This document shows, one piece after another, positions 35,125-43,430 of a DNA stretch of 59,921 nucleotides. A program made the translations under genes and the position numbers. The notes below the pieces were generated by a model that made no database searches, had not been told where the DNA came from, and saw only the letters and a program-made list of their open reading frames with translations. Positions within the stretch are counted from its first letter, which is position 1. Each line of letters begins with the position of its first letter. The DNA is from Syntrophales bacterium (GTDB lineage: Bacteria > Desulfobacterota > Syntrophia > Syntrophales > UBA8958): the NCBI GenBank assembly GCA_026416455.1, contig JAOAFE010000012.1, forward strand, positions 1 to 59,921, in the 5' to 3' direction.

Positions 35125-36786
35125 ATGCGTAGCGATTTGATGAAGAAGGGATTGGAACGGGCACCCCATCGCTCTCTATTTAAGGCTATGGGTTATACGG
35201 ACGAAGAGCTGAAAAGGCCGCTTATCGGGGTTGTGAATTCGGCCAACGAGATAATACCAGGGCATATTCATCTCGATATAATTGCTTCCGATGTTAAGGC
35301 TGGGATTAGAATGGCTGGTGGGACACCGGTGGAATTTTCTGTCATCGGTATTTGTGACGGGATAGCCATGGGCCATACGGGCATGAAATATTCTTTGGCG
35401 AGCCGTGAGCTCATCGCCGACTCAATCGAGTCGATGGTTATGGCTCATCCTTTTGACGGATTGGTCATGATCCCCAATTGCGACAAAATAATTCCGGGCA
35501 TGCTCATGGCGGCGATGAGGTTAAACATTCCAACGGTGGTTGTAAGCGGTGGCCCCATGCTCGCCGGGAAACTTGAAGGAGAAACGATTGACCTTATTTC
35601 TGTGTTTGAGGGAGTAGGGGCGGTAAAGGCCAAAAAGATGACCCCGCAGAAATTAAAGATGTTGGAGGATTATGCCTGCCCGGGATGTGGTTCCTGTTCC
35701 GGCATGTACACGGCCAATTCTATGAACTGCATAACCGAAGTCCTGGGTTTGGGACTACCAGGTAACGGCACCGTGCTGGCCGTAAGTGCCGCGAGGCGAC
35801 GGCTGGCAAAGCAAGCGGGTATGCAAGTTATGACCCTCCTCAGAGAGAATGTTAAGCCGAGGGATATTGCGACCCTCGCTGCTTTCAAGAATGCGATCGC
35901 CGTCGATATGGCATTGGGATGCTCAACCAATACGGTCCTTCACCTGCCGGCCATTGCGCACGAGGCAGGCATAAAATTGGATCTCGATCTCTTCAACAAG
36001 ATTAGCGCCAAGGTGCCAAACCTCTGTAAGTTAAGTCCGGCCGGGAGACATCACATTGAGGATCTCGATTCGGCCGGAGGGATACAGGCGGTAATGAAAC
36101 GCATTTCTCCTCTCGGTGTCCTTGATCTAAAAGCCAAAACGGTCTCGGGTAAAACCGTTGGCGAAAATATAAAAAATGCAAAGGTTCTCGATGATAGTGT
36201 AATTAGGCCTTTGGATAATCCGTACGGTAAAGAAGGAGGCCTTGCCATTCTACGAGGGAATTTGGCACCCGATGGAGCGGTCGTAAAGCAGTCGGCAGTA
36301 GCAGAAAATATGCTTGTAAACGAGGGACCAGCGCGGGTATTCGATTCGGAGGAAGATGCAATCTCCGCAATAATGGGTGGTAAGATTAAGCCTGGTGATG
36401 TGGTGGTGATCAGATACGAGGGACCTAAAGGGGGACCCGGCATGAGAGAAATGTTGGCCCCCACCTCGGCCTTGGCCGGTATGGGGTTGGATACGAGCGT
36501 TGCCCTCTTAACGGATGGGCGGTTTAGCGGGGGTAGTCGTGGAGCGGCGATTGGTCACATCTCACCGGAGGCCGCTGAAGGGGGCCCGCTAGCATTGGTG
36601 AAAGAAGGTGACATCATTGCGATCGATATTCCCGGAAAGAAGATCAACCTGAAAGTGTCGGAGGAAGAACTGAAAAAGCGTAGAAAAAACCTTAAGCCCT
36701 GGGCACCTAAAGTTACGACGGGATACCTGGCCCGCTATGCGAGGTTGGTCACTTCCGCCAGTACAGGAGCCGTCTTTAAAGATTAG
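35125..36786 (+). CDS. ilvD: Dihydroxy-acid dehydratase
   Basis: The 553-residue iron-sulfur dehydratase makes the 2-keto acid precursors of valine and isoleucine. Family marks are [65 protein letters not shown] and [17 protein letters not shown] with the cluster ligands in the cysteine motifs. ATG 35125 follows AGGAGGTG by six bases; a GTG at 35116 lies inside the ribosome site. It ends the ilv operon and overlaps the convergent acyl-CoA ligase by four bases. Confidence 0.96.
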   Translation: MRSDLMKKGLERAPHRSLFKAMGYTDEELKRPLIGVVNSANEIIPGHIHLDIIASDVKAGIRMAGGTPVEFSVIGICDGIAMGHTGMKYSLASRELIADSIESMVMAHPFDGLVMIPNCDKIIPGMLMAAMRLNIPTVVVSGGPMLAGKLEGETIDLISVFEGVGAVKAKKMTPQKLKMLEDYACPGCGSCSGMYTANSMNCITEVLGLGLPGNGTVLAVSAARRRLAKQAGMQVMTLLRENVKPRDIATLAAFKNAIAVDMALGCSTNTVLHLPAIAHEAGIKLDLDLFNKISAKVPNLCKLSPAGRHHIEDLDSAGGIQAVMKRISPLGVLDLKAKTVSGKTVGENIKNAKVLDDSVIRPLDNPYGKEGGLAILRGNLAPDGAVVKQSAVAENMLVNEGPARVFDSEEDAISAIMGGKIKPGDVVVIRYEGPKGGPGMREMLAPTSALAGMGLDTSVALLTDGRFSGGSRGAAIGHISPEAAEGGPLALVKEGDIIAIDIPGKKINLKVSEEELKKRRKNLKPWAPKVTTGYLARYARLVTSASTGAVFKD

Positions 36787-38300
36787 AAACCTTTTTGGGG
36801 TGGAGCGAGAAGCTCTACCCCCATTTGTTTTACCCGTGCACGATCGACTGAACCGTCAGGTTTTTTGGGGATATCTGCGACGATCAGTACCCGCCGGGGT
36901 CGCTTATATCGTGCAATGCGAGCGGCTACGTAGCTTATGATCTCGTCTTCCGAAAGATGCTTGTTCTCTCTCAGAGTACAGACGGCGACGACCGTCTCCC
37001 CCCATTTTTCGTCGGGCACTCCGATCACGCACACTTCTTTTATATCGGTATGTGTCAGAATGACTTGTTCTACCTCTCGGGGGTAGACGTTTTCTCCCCC
37101 CGTCTTGATCAGGTCCTTTTCGGGCTTTCTTCCGGAGAAAATAAGGGTACCGTTGGGTAAGAGTTGTCCCAAATCACCTGTATGGTGCCATCCACCGCGC
37201 ATAGTATAGTTCGTCTCTTCTTTCAAGCGCCAGTAGCCCAGAAAAACTGATGGTGAGCGCACGCATATCTCTCCTACTTTACCTATCGGTAGTTCTCGGT
37301 CATCCTCATCCCGAATAGAGATGTGCGTAAGGAGTGTAGGATGCCCGATAGAATTCCTTTCTGCCCGATAGATGCCTCCTGAGACGGGCATACACTCTGT
37401 CTGACCGTAGATATGGTAGAAATTGGAGCCTGGATGGATGGAAAGAAATTGCTCGATCGTCTCTGGGGTGTCCACACCCCCCACCAGCCGAAGAGAGGAA
37501 GACACCTTATTTTCTTTCTTTTCCGCATCGAGAATGGCTGAAAGCATTGGAGGAAAGGTGATGAAAAAGGTAATCTGCTCCCGCTCAATGATTTCTGGAA
37601 CCTTTTCCGGTTCAAAGCGCGGGCTGATGACGTTTTTCCCTCCGACCATGATGGTTGCCAGGCTAAAGGCTAACCCTCCGATATGAAAGAGGGGTAGGAG
37701 ACAAAGATGACGGTCTTCTTCTGTAAGATTGAGGAGATGGGCGAGTTGTACCGCCGTGGATATTAGATTGGCATGCGTCAGCACCGCCCCTCTTGGTTTA
37801 CCACCCACGGCAGCCGTATGGATAATAAGGCAAGGACTGTCAGCGGATATTTCCTTTGAATGGTTGTTGTCCTCTTTATCCTTGCCCTTCGAGAAAACAT
37901 GTTCCATATCTTCGATGGGAAGGTCTTTCATCTTTGTTGCTGTTTTTTGCGCCAATGTAAGATAATTGGCCGAAGCGATAAATAGAGATGGCTTTGTATC
38001 TTTCAGCACGTGAACAATCTCCCCTTCACTCAAGCGTGTATTAATAGGAACAGCGATGGCACCAATCTGCCAGCAAGCAAATATGCTAAAAAGGAATCGG
38101 GGACTTCCCTCGGCTAAGAGGGCTACACGCGAGCGATGTCTTATCCCTTTATCTGTAAGATAGGCGGCAAGATATCTGACCTGGCGATAGACATCTGCAT
38201 AGGAATAACGCTCATTTCCCATGACAATCGCTTCTGCCTTTTCGTGGAAGGTCGCATGTTTTTCCAATAGGACCGCTATGTTGTAAGGCACTTGTTTCAT
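36783..38300 (-). CDS. AMP-dependent acyl-CoA synthetase
   Basis: The 505-residue ANL enzyme shows the domain order [35 protein letters not shown] (a divergent P-loop), [42 protein letters not shown] and a C-terminal [13 protein letters not shown]. The P-loop AAVGGKPRG lacks the usual (S/T)SGTTG(x)PKG wording, which may lower or change activity. It starts as ATGA overlapping the stop of gpmA, so the two genes are coupled although unrelated in pathway. The acid substrate is unknown. Confidence 0.85.
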   Translation of the reverse strand: MKQVPYNIAVLLEKHATFHEKAEAIVMGNERYSYADVYRQVRYLAAYLTDKGIRHRSRVALLAEGSPRFLFSIFACWQIGAIAVPINTRLSEGEIVHVLKDTKPSLFIASANYLTLAQKTATKMKDLPIEDMEHVFSKGKDKEDNNHSKEISADSPCLIIHTAAVGGKPRGAVLTHANLISTAVQLAHLLNLTEEDRHLCLLPLFHIGGLAFSLATIMVGGKNVISPRFEPEKVPEIIEREQITFFITFPPMLSAILDAEKKENKVSSSLRLVGGVDTPETIEQFLSIHPGSNFYHIYGQTECMPVSGGIYRAERNSIGHPTLLTHISIRDEDDRELPIGKVGEICVRSPSVFLGYWRLKEETNYTMRGGWHHTGDLGQLLPNGTLIFSGRKPEKDLIKTGGENVYPREVEQVILTHTDIKEVCVIGVPDEKWGETVVAVCTLRENKHLSEDEIISYVAARIARYKRPRRVLIVADIPKKPDGSVDRARVKQMGVELLAPPQKGF

Positions 38301-39046
38301 GCGCTTTTTTTCCCCTGGTTTGCTACTGCTTGGATGGCCGCCTTAAGTGTCTCTTCGTCGGCCAGGTAGTAATGTCTTAATGGGTTGAGATCGTTGTCCA
38401 ATTCGTAAACGAGAGGAATTCCGGTAGGGATGTTGAGTTCGACGATGTCGTCATCGGATATACGGTCTAAATACTTAACTAGGGCGCGCAGGCTGTTTCC
38501 GTGGGCCACAATAATAACCCTTTTACCTGACTTAACGACCGGTGCAATCACCTCGTGCCAGCAGGGCATAAAACGGGCAATGGTATCTTTCAAGGATTCC
38601 GTAAGTGGCAGGTCGGTTTCTGGAAGATTTCCATACTTGAGTTCGTGTCCGGGATAGCGCTCGTCCTCCTTTGAGAGGGCAGGAGGCCTTACATCGAATC
38701 CCCGGCGCCATAGCTTAACCTGATCTTCACCATACTTGGCTGCCATTTCCGCCTTATTCAGGCCCTGCAGTGCTCCGTAGTGTCTTTCGTTTAGTCTCCA
38801 ATCTTTCACGACGGGTATCCACTGCAAGTCCATCTCCTCGAGGATAATGTTGAGGGTTTTTATGGCCCTCTTCAAGACGGACGTAAAGGCAATGTCAAAG
38901 AGGTAACCCTCCTTTTTCAAAATTCTTCCCGCTTCTCTGGCCTCGGCGATTCCCTTATCCGACAGATCCACATCCGTCCATCCGGTAAATCGGTTCTCCT
39001 TATTCCATATACTTTCTCCATGCCTAACAAGAACCAGCTTTTTCAT
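38297..39046 (-). CDS. gpmA: 2,3-bisphosphoglycerate-dependent phosphoglycerate mutase
   Basis: The 249-residue enzyme interconverts 3- and 2-phosphoglycerate. It begins [29 protein letters not shown], with the phosphohistidine in RHGE at residues 9-12. [24 protein letters not shown] and [19 protein letters not shown] follow. The catalytic Arg, Glu and His positions are present. The 39046 start has GGGGTGG upstream; a longer frame to 39112 lacks similarity. It is divergent from the plus-strand fluoride riboswitch transcript. Confidence 0.95.
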   Translation of the reverse strand: MKKLVLVRHGESIWNKENRFTGWTDVDLSDKGIAEAREAGRILKKEGYLFDIAFTSVLKRAIKTLNIILEEMDLQWIPVVKDWRLNERHYGALQGLNKAEMAAKYGEDQVKLWRRGFDVRPPALSKEDERYPGHELKYGNLPETDLPLTESLKDTIARFMPCWHEVIAPVVKSGKRVIIVAHGNSLRALVKYLDRISDDDIVELNIPTGIPLVYELDNDLNPLRHYYLADEETLKAAIQAVANQGKKSA

Positions 39047-39164
39047 CTTCGCCACCCCTAATCGTTGCCGTAATGATTGGTTACAATGCCTTACCATGCC
39101 GGTCAAGGGCAAATTTAAGGTGTTGACTTTTTTGGCCGGTTAATCCATTTTCCGAGAAAATCTT

Positions 39165-39250
39165 GGGGCGATGAAGTTCGCCGGAACCGCCCGCCTTTGA
39201 ATTCCGGGCTGATAACTTCTACTTTACTTATCCATGAGAAGGGGGTTATC
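39165..39250 (+). promoter_or_regulatory. Fluoride riboswitch (crcB motif) A with translational platform
   Basis: GGCG (39167-39170) pairs with CGCC (39179-39182) as P1. GCCCG (39189-39193) pairs with CGGGC (39205-39209) as P2. GAAGTT (39173-39178) pairs with AACTTC (39214-39219) as the long-range helix, around the conserved AUG, GGAACC and UGAU elements, and it ends in CUAC. This order matches the crcB motif that binds fluoride. In the unbound state CTTCT (39216-39220) can pair with AGAAG (39237-39241), which overlaps the G-rich ribosome site (39241-39245). Fluoride should therefore turn on translation of the gene at 39256. Confidence 0.9.
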
Positions 39251-39255
39251 TCGAT

Positions 39256-39993
39256 ATGGAATCGAAGGCGCGATGTTCAACCATCAGTGAAAGGGATGGA
39301 CATTTCTTGCGTCCGTCGAACGGTGAAATCCATTACATTTGGTGGTACATGCAAGGTAGCATTATGAATCCCGAGGTGCGTGGTTCTCTGCGCCGTGCCT
39401 GGGGATTTTGTGAGAGGCATGCTTGGTTGGCCCTTTCCATCGAAGCTTCTCTCCGACATTCTTTCCTCATGGGTCCCGCGATCGTCTACGAAGAACTCAT
39501 GGGGCGGGCAAACCAGATTATGAAGAAGAGGGGTCCATGGGGCGGATTTAGACGGCTGACAGCCCTCCGGGCTCATGGCAGGTGCCTTATGTGTGAGATG
39601 GGTTTGGGACCGCACTCGCGGGGTTTCCCCTCTCCAGAAGTTGTGGTCAAAGCGCAAGATACGAGGGAACTTATGAATTTTGCTGAAATTACAAAACCAT
39701 TCTGGGAAATGACGGTCTGCGGAGTGTGCGCCGGTAGTGAAAGTAAGGTGCTCTGTAGGTCCCACTTGATAGAAGGCTTAGTCAAAGGTCATAAGGTAAA
39801 CTTGCAAGAGCAGAGGGAGCTAGTGAAATCTATCGCCAATCGCCTACATATTTATTCGAGGGCCTTTGTTTGGGAGCATCGCGGTACGGATACGATGGCC
39901 GACCGCGCTGCCCTCATCAGTGCCGTCGGTTGGACAAGTGGTTGGGGGCCCCTGATTCGTCTCGTCTATGATAGAAAGGGCAAAAGAAGCTGA
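39256..39993 (+). CDS. Cys/His-rich protein of unknown function under a fluoride riboswitch
   Basis: The 245-residue soluble protein has CxxC or CxxH pairs at RCLMC (residues 110-113), CGVC (155-158), GFCERH (52-55) and LCRSH (167-170), plus a lone Cys7. This suggests metal binding. It resembles the repeated 'CxxC ... GFCxxH' pattern of a DUF6062-like family, but with the first pair degenerate. No membrane segment or known fluoride exporter fold is seen. It is the only gene directly downstream of fluoride riboswitch A, and its 3' end overlaps the convergent operon by 28 bases. The function is unknown. Confidence 0.7.
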   Translation: MESKARCSTISERDGHFLRPSNGEIHYIWWYMQGSIMNPEVRGSLRRAWGFCERHAWLALSIEASLRHSFLMGPAIVYEELMGRANQIMKKRGPWGGFRRLTALRAHGRCLMCEMGLGPHSRGFPSPEVVVKAQDTRELMNFAEITKPFWEMTVCGVCAGSESKVLCRSHLIEGLVKGHKVNLQEQRELVKSIANRLHIYSRAFVWEHRGTDTMADRAALISAVGWTSGWGPLIRLVYDRKGKRS

Positions 39994-40823
39994 AAGGAAG
40001 AGATGGCCAAATAGGTGTCTTCCAAGGAGGCGATACCCGTATTGGTGGTGCGGGCATAACCTCCATTCACTCGATAGCAGGCTTGCAGGAAGTTAAATAT
40101 ACTTCCGGGATAGGTTGGGGAAAAGGAAAGCCAATGACATATTTCTAAGCCGGCCTGGATGTGTTCGAGGTAGGAAAAACGAATCCCCTTTATGTTTACG
40201 AAACCATGATTAATGTCTTCGCAAGCGGATAAAAAATCTGTAATGTTCCAAGGACAGGTTACGCCAAGGCCATCGAGAATGACCATAGCGTCCCTTGTTT
40301 CCATAAGGGTCGCCTTTATGTGCCCGAAGCCGCCACTTTCTTTTCGATGGTAGAGAACGAAAGAAGTGATCTGGTGTCTGCTCTTTTTTGGCACCTTTAT
40401 ATTCAGCCATTTTAAGGTGTTCACCAGAAAGTAAAGAGGGGCGAAGATGGAATTGGTCCCGGGAGGGAGAAGGGAGACGTCGTAAGCTTGGGTATGGGCG
40501 AAAAGGTATTCTCGAGGATCGTAAAGGGGTTTCAACTTTAAGAGGCGTAGACCCCCAATGGAAAAAAAGGCTTGGGAGAGGCTCTCGTATGAACCGTCTG
40601 GTCTTTGACGGGAAAGCAGAAAATCTGCCGTCTCTTTATCGAAGGATAGGCGATCCATTAAATGAAGAGTTGCTAGGGCGAAATAAGTGTCTGAGCAATT
40701 AGGCTCTTCTAAGCGGTAGAAGCAATAGCCTCCGGATTGGCATCGTCTCATTCTGATGTAATCCAATGTTGAATCGAGATGAGGAATGAACCTATGAAAG
40801 GAGATTTTTTTCGATACACACAT
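39966..40823 (-). CDS. Terpenoid-cyclase / prenyltransferase-fold protein
   Basis: The 285-residue protein has tandem alpha-alpha repeats of the squalene-cyclase and protein-prenyltransferase type. These are GGYCFYRLEEPNCSDTYFALATLHLM, FLLSRQRPDGSYESL, KESGGFGHIKATLMETRDAMVILDGL and NGGYARTTNTGIASLEDTYLAI. No DxDD cyclase motif or clear zinc set of farnesyltransferase is visible. ATG 40823 lies 10 bases after the dynamin stop, so it is the second gene of the fluoride riboswitch B operon. The role is unknown; it may bind a lipid or protein ligand. Confidence 0.65.
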   Translation of the reverse strand: MCVSKKISFHRFIPHLDSTLDYIRMRRCQSGGYCFYRLEEPNCSDTYFALATLHLMDRLSFDKETADFLLSRQRPDGSYESLSQAFFSIGGLRLLKLKPLYDPREYLFAHTQAYDVSLLPPGTNSIFAPLYFLVNTLKWLNIKVPKKSRHQITSFVLYHRKESGGFGHIKATLMETRDAMVILDGLGVTCPWNITDFLSACEDINHGFVNIKGIRFSYLEHIQAGLEICHWLSFSPTYPGSIFNFLQACYRVNGGYARTTNTGIASLEDTYLAISSFQLLLPFLS

Positions 40824-40833
40824 TTTCTGTGCC

Positions 40834-42510
40834 TTAGGCCTTGCCCAGCTCAAGCATTGCTTCGTCTAATTTTTTGATCATTGTCCCTATTTCTGCCGAA
40901 CGACCCTTCGTTTGCGACAAGATTGATTCGATGGTTTGAATTTCTTCCTTGATGTAGCGTGATGCCTGCTTGCGCATGTCCTCAATTGCCCGGTTTATAC
41001 TCATCTCCCATTGGGCCCCCAGACGGGAAAAATTGACAAATACCTCTCGGTAAACGAGGCGCAAAAAGTGCCTTTCGAAAAGGGGACGGAAGATGAACAT
41101 GGGGATCAAGAACCACAGGAGGTCAAAGTGAAATTCAAAGACGTGACCTACGCGGATATCGGGCCGTGCAGGTTCAATTACCTCTATCTTCCATTCCGCT
41201 GGGGCCATTTTTACTCCCAAAACACGCTCTATATTCATGCCGAGCATGGTCCTGAAGGTTTCCAGGTAACGTTCCAGGGCTGCTTGAGCCTTGATTAGTG
41301 TTCCGAAAAAGTGCTTCCGTTCCCGGAAGGAGATGACGTCTATCTCAGAATAAAGGTTTTGTTCCATCCACTCTTCGTACTGGCGGGTCAAGCGCCAGAG
41401 ATTGCCCTGCCATGAAGCCATATCTCTCTTCAGTTCTTCTCGAAGTCGATTTGCCATGGGGGCCCGAAAGGCCTCGAGATGTTTTTCTATGTGGGTTCGC
41501 GTATGGATGGCTTGGGCTCGGGTGAGCACAATGAGTTCTTCCTCGATTTGGGCAAGGTTTGATTTTTCCCCAAGAATTTGAGCCTTTAAGTTTTCCCTGT
41601 CCGTTTCCGCTTGTTGGGAAGTCTTAAGGGCTACTTCTAAGTAATCCCGAGTTGCCTGGGCGAGGGATCTGATCTTATGCTTGACAATGCTCTTGAATTC
41701 CCGATCTTTGTTTGCCGTGAGAGGTAATAAGAGCTCCATATCGAGACGGTGTTTGAACTTCTCTAAGTTTTCCCGGTTTGAGTAGAGGAAGATGGGAAAT
41801 TCCCGATTCAACTCTCGAGTCAAAGTTTCCTTAAAGAATTTAACTACTTCCTCTCTTTGTTCGGGCGTAATGAGATCTACTTTTGTGATCATGAGTACAA
41901 TGCGAGGGGTGTAACGGAGCAACTCTCGGATCAATCCGACGTCGTTTTCTGCCAACGGCCTTTCGGCACTTACGGCAAGGATGGCCGCGCCCACTTCAGG
42001 TAACCACTGTTCGGAGGTTTCCATGTGGTATTTAAATACACTTCCTAAACCGGGTGTATCCACTATTCTCAGTCCCTCATAATCCTCGAGGGAGGGAAGT
42101 TCTATGTCTACGACGGCCACATCTTTTTGGTTGGCAGGATTTTTAGCCTCCGAAGTAAATTCATCTAGCCTCTCCAAGGGGATTTCTTCTTCCGTGCCGT
42201 CGAAATGAGTAACTATGGCTCTTTCTTCCGGGCCGTACTTTAGTCTCGTGATCACCGTCGTGACGGGAATGACCCCCACGGGGAGAAGACGTCGCCCAAT
42301 TAGACTATTTATAAAAGAGCTTTTCCCGGCCTTAAACTGTCCCAAAATGGCCACATCTATTAAAGGTGATTGACTTACGAGGCGATTGGCAACCTGTAAT
42401 TCCCGCTGAAGGGAAAGGAGATTGAGTCCTTGGGTTGCTTCCTGCACGACTTTCAGTACCCCTTTGGCGGGGGTAGTAATAAAGGATGGGTTTGAATTGT
42501 TTTCTGTCAT
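40834..42510 (-). CDS. Dynamin-like GTPase under a fluoride riboswitch
   Basis: The 558-residue protein has a dynamin-family G domain with G1 GQFKAGKSSFINSL near residue 57, the G2 threonines in VIPVTTVITRL, G3 DTPGLGSVF and G4 TKVD. Long helical regions follow, and a hydrophobic segment LLWFLIPMFIFRPLF lies near residue 470, which could insert in the membrane like the paddle of bacterial dynamins. ATG 42510 has GGAGGCG upstream. The transcript leader holds a fluoride riboswitch and terminator. Bacterial dynamins remodel or protect membranes; a link to fluoride is an inference from position. Confidence 0.85.
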   Translation of the reverse strand: MTENNSNPSFITTPAKGVLKVVQEATQGLNLLSLQRELQVANRLVSQSPLIDVAILGQFKAGKSSFINSLIGRRLLPVGVIPVTTVITRLKYGPEERAIVTHFDGTEEEIPLERLDEFTSEAKNPANQKDVAVVDIELPSLEDYEGLRIVDTPGLGSVFKYHMETSEQWLPEVGAAILAVSAERPLAENDVGLIRELLRYTPRIVLMITKVDLITPEQREEVVKFFKETLTRELNREFPIFLYSNRENLEKFKHRLDMELLLPLTANKDREFKSIVKHKIRSLAQATRDYLEVALKTSQQAETDRENLKAQILGEKSNLAQIEEELIVLTRAQAIHTRTHIEKHLEAFRAPMANRLREELKRDMASWQGNLWRLTRQYEEWMEQNLYSEIDVISFRERKHFFGTLIKAQAALERYLETFRTMLGMNIERVLGVKMAPAEWKIEVIEPARPDIRVGHVFEFHFDLLWFLIPMFIFRPLFERHFLRLVYREVFVNFSRLGAQWEMSINRAIEDMRKQASRYIKEEIQTIESILSQTKGRSAEIGTMIKKLDEAMLELGKA

Positions 42511-42520
42511 TTTCGCCTCC

Positions 42521-42553
42521 AAAAAAAAACTCCTGCTTTTTTCATGCAGGAGT
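42521..42553 (-). terminator. Riboswitch-controlled terminator in the dynamin leader
   Basis: On the minus strand ACTCCTGC (42553-42546) pairs with GCAGGAGT (42536-42529) around ATGAAAAAA, followed by nine U. The left arm includes ACTCC, which the aptamer uses to pair with GGAGT. The aptamer and terminator therefore exclude each other. The ribosome site GGAGGCG begins directly after the U run. Confidence 0.88.
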
Positions 42554-42597
42554 CATCAGCCCGTTTTGGGCATTTTTAGCGGTGAACTCCATCACCT
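42546..42597 (-). promoter_or_regulatory. Fluoride riboswitch (crcB motif) B, transcriptional
   Basis: GGUG (42596-42593) pairs with CACC (42584-42581) as P1. GCCC (42571-42568) pairs with GGGC (42562-42559) as P2, around AAAAC. GGAGU (42590-42586) pairs with ACUCC (42553-42549). The conserved GAUGG, UUC and CUGAUG elements are in place, as in published Thermotoga and Pseudomonas crcB motifs. Bound fluoride should hold ACUCC in the aptamer and prevent the terminator, turning the dynamin operon on. Confidence 0.9.
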
Positions 42598-42609
42598 AAA
42601 TCGTTGTTA

Positions 42610-42638
42610 TTTAAATACATTATCATGTCCCTTGTCAA
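42610..42638 (-). promoter_or_regulatory. Promoter of the dynamin operon
   Basis: TTGACA on the minus strand (42638-42633) is followed after 17 bases by TTTAAA (42615-42610); the overlapping TATTTA gives a 15-base spacer. Either places the transcript start a few bases ahead of fluoride riboswitch B. Confidence 0.55.
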
Positions 42639-42681
42639 GGGAAAAGTTGACCTCCGCCGGGTATGATGATAGTGTTTAACC

Positions 42682-43317
42682 ATGTGCGGCCGTTATGTGC
42701 TTCTATCCGATCTCTCCCAGATAGAGAAAAGCTTCGGTTTGAGTTCCCTTCCATCTTCTTTTAGCCGAGGGAATAACATCTTTCCGGGAGAAAAGGTGTT
42801 GGCCTTATGCAAGGTAGGAAACCGAAGAGAGGCAGAGGTTTTTCGCTGGGGGTTAATACCTGCATGGATGAAAGAGGTACCTAAAAGTGGGGGCTTCATC
42901 AACGCCCGAGCAGAAACGCTGGCATCGAAAGTCAGCTTTCGTGATGCCTTTCGCTCCAGGCGGTGCCTTATCATAGCCGACGGTTTCTATGAATGGCAAA
43001 AGGTGGAGGGGAAGAGAAAACAACCCTGGTTCTTTTGTCTGAGTTCCGGTGAGCCTTTTGCCTTTGCTGGCCTTTACGAGTCTTGGAAACCGCCTCAGGG
43101 TGAACCTGTAAATACGTGCGCGATCATTACGACTCAGGCCAACGAGATCGTTGCCCCTGTCCACGACCGCATGCCGGTCATTCTCCCCCCCGACGTTTAC
43201 GATTCTTGGCTGGATCCTGCGAACAGAGACATAAGGAAATTGACCGATCTTCTTCGCCCCTATCCTGCTTCAGAAATGGCAAGCAGAGCTGAGTTTCCGA
43301 TCTTGAGAATAATATAA
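42682..43317 (+). CDS. Abasic-site processing protein (SRAP domain, YedK/HMCES)
   Basis: The 211-residue protein starts MCGRYVLLSDL, where Cys2 forms the DNA-protein crosslink at abasic sites after removal of Met1. Other SRAP marks are NIFPGEKVLAL, RWGLIPAWMKE, FINARAETLASKVSFRDAF, CLIIADGFYEWQ and VHDRMPVILPP, including the Asn, Glu and His of the active site. It shields single-strand DNA abasic sites at replication forks. No ribosome site precedes the ATG and a promoter-like TTGACC lies 30 bases upstream, so the mRNA may be nearly leaderless. It is divergent from the dynamin operon. Confidence 0.9.
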   Translation: MCGRYVLLSDLSQIEKSFGLSSLPSSFSRGNNIFPGEKVLALCKVGNRREAEVFRWGLIPAWMKEVPKSGGFINARAETLASKVSFRDAFRSRRCLIIADGFYEWQKVEGKRKQPWFFCLSSGEPFAFAGLYESWKPPQGEPVNTCAIITTQANEIVAPVHDRMPVILPPDVYDSWLDPANRDIRKLTDLLRPYPASEMASRAEFPILRII

Positions 43318-43350
43318 CTCAAAAGTAGTCTTTCTTTCAGAGTAAACTCC

Positions 43351-43378
43351 GACCCCTCTTGAGGAGGGATGGTCTTTT
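43351..43378 (+). terminator. Terminator after the SRAP gene
   Basis: GACC (43351-43354) pairs with GGTC (43371-43374), and CCTC pairs with GAGG inside it around TTGA. TTTT follows. The stem has a small internal bulge. Confidence 0.5.
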
Positions 43379-43430
43379 GGCGGTTGGTTACCCATTTTTA
43401 AAAAATTTGTCGGGACAGATTACCCAAGGG

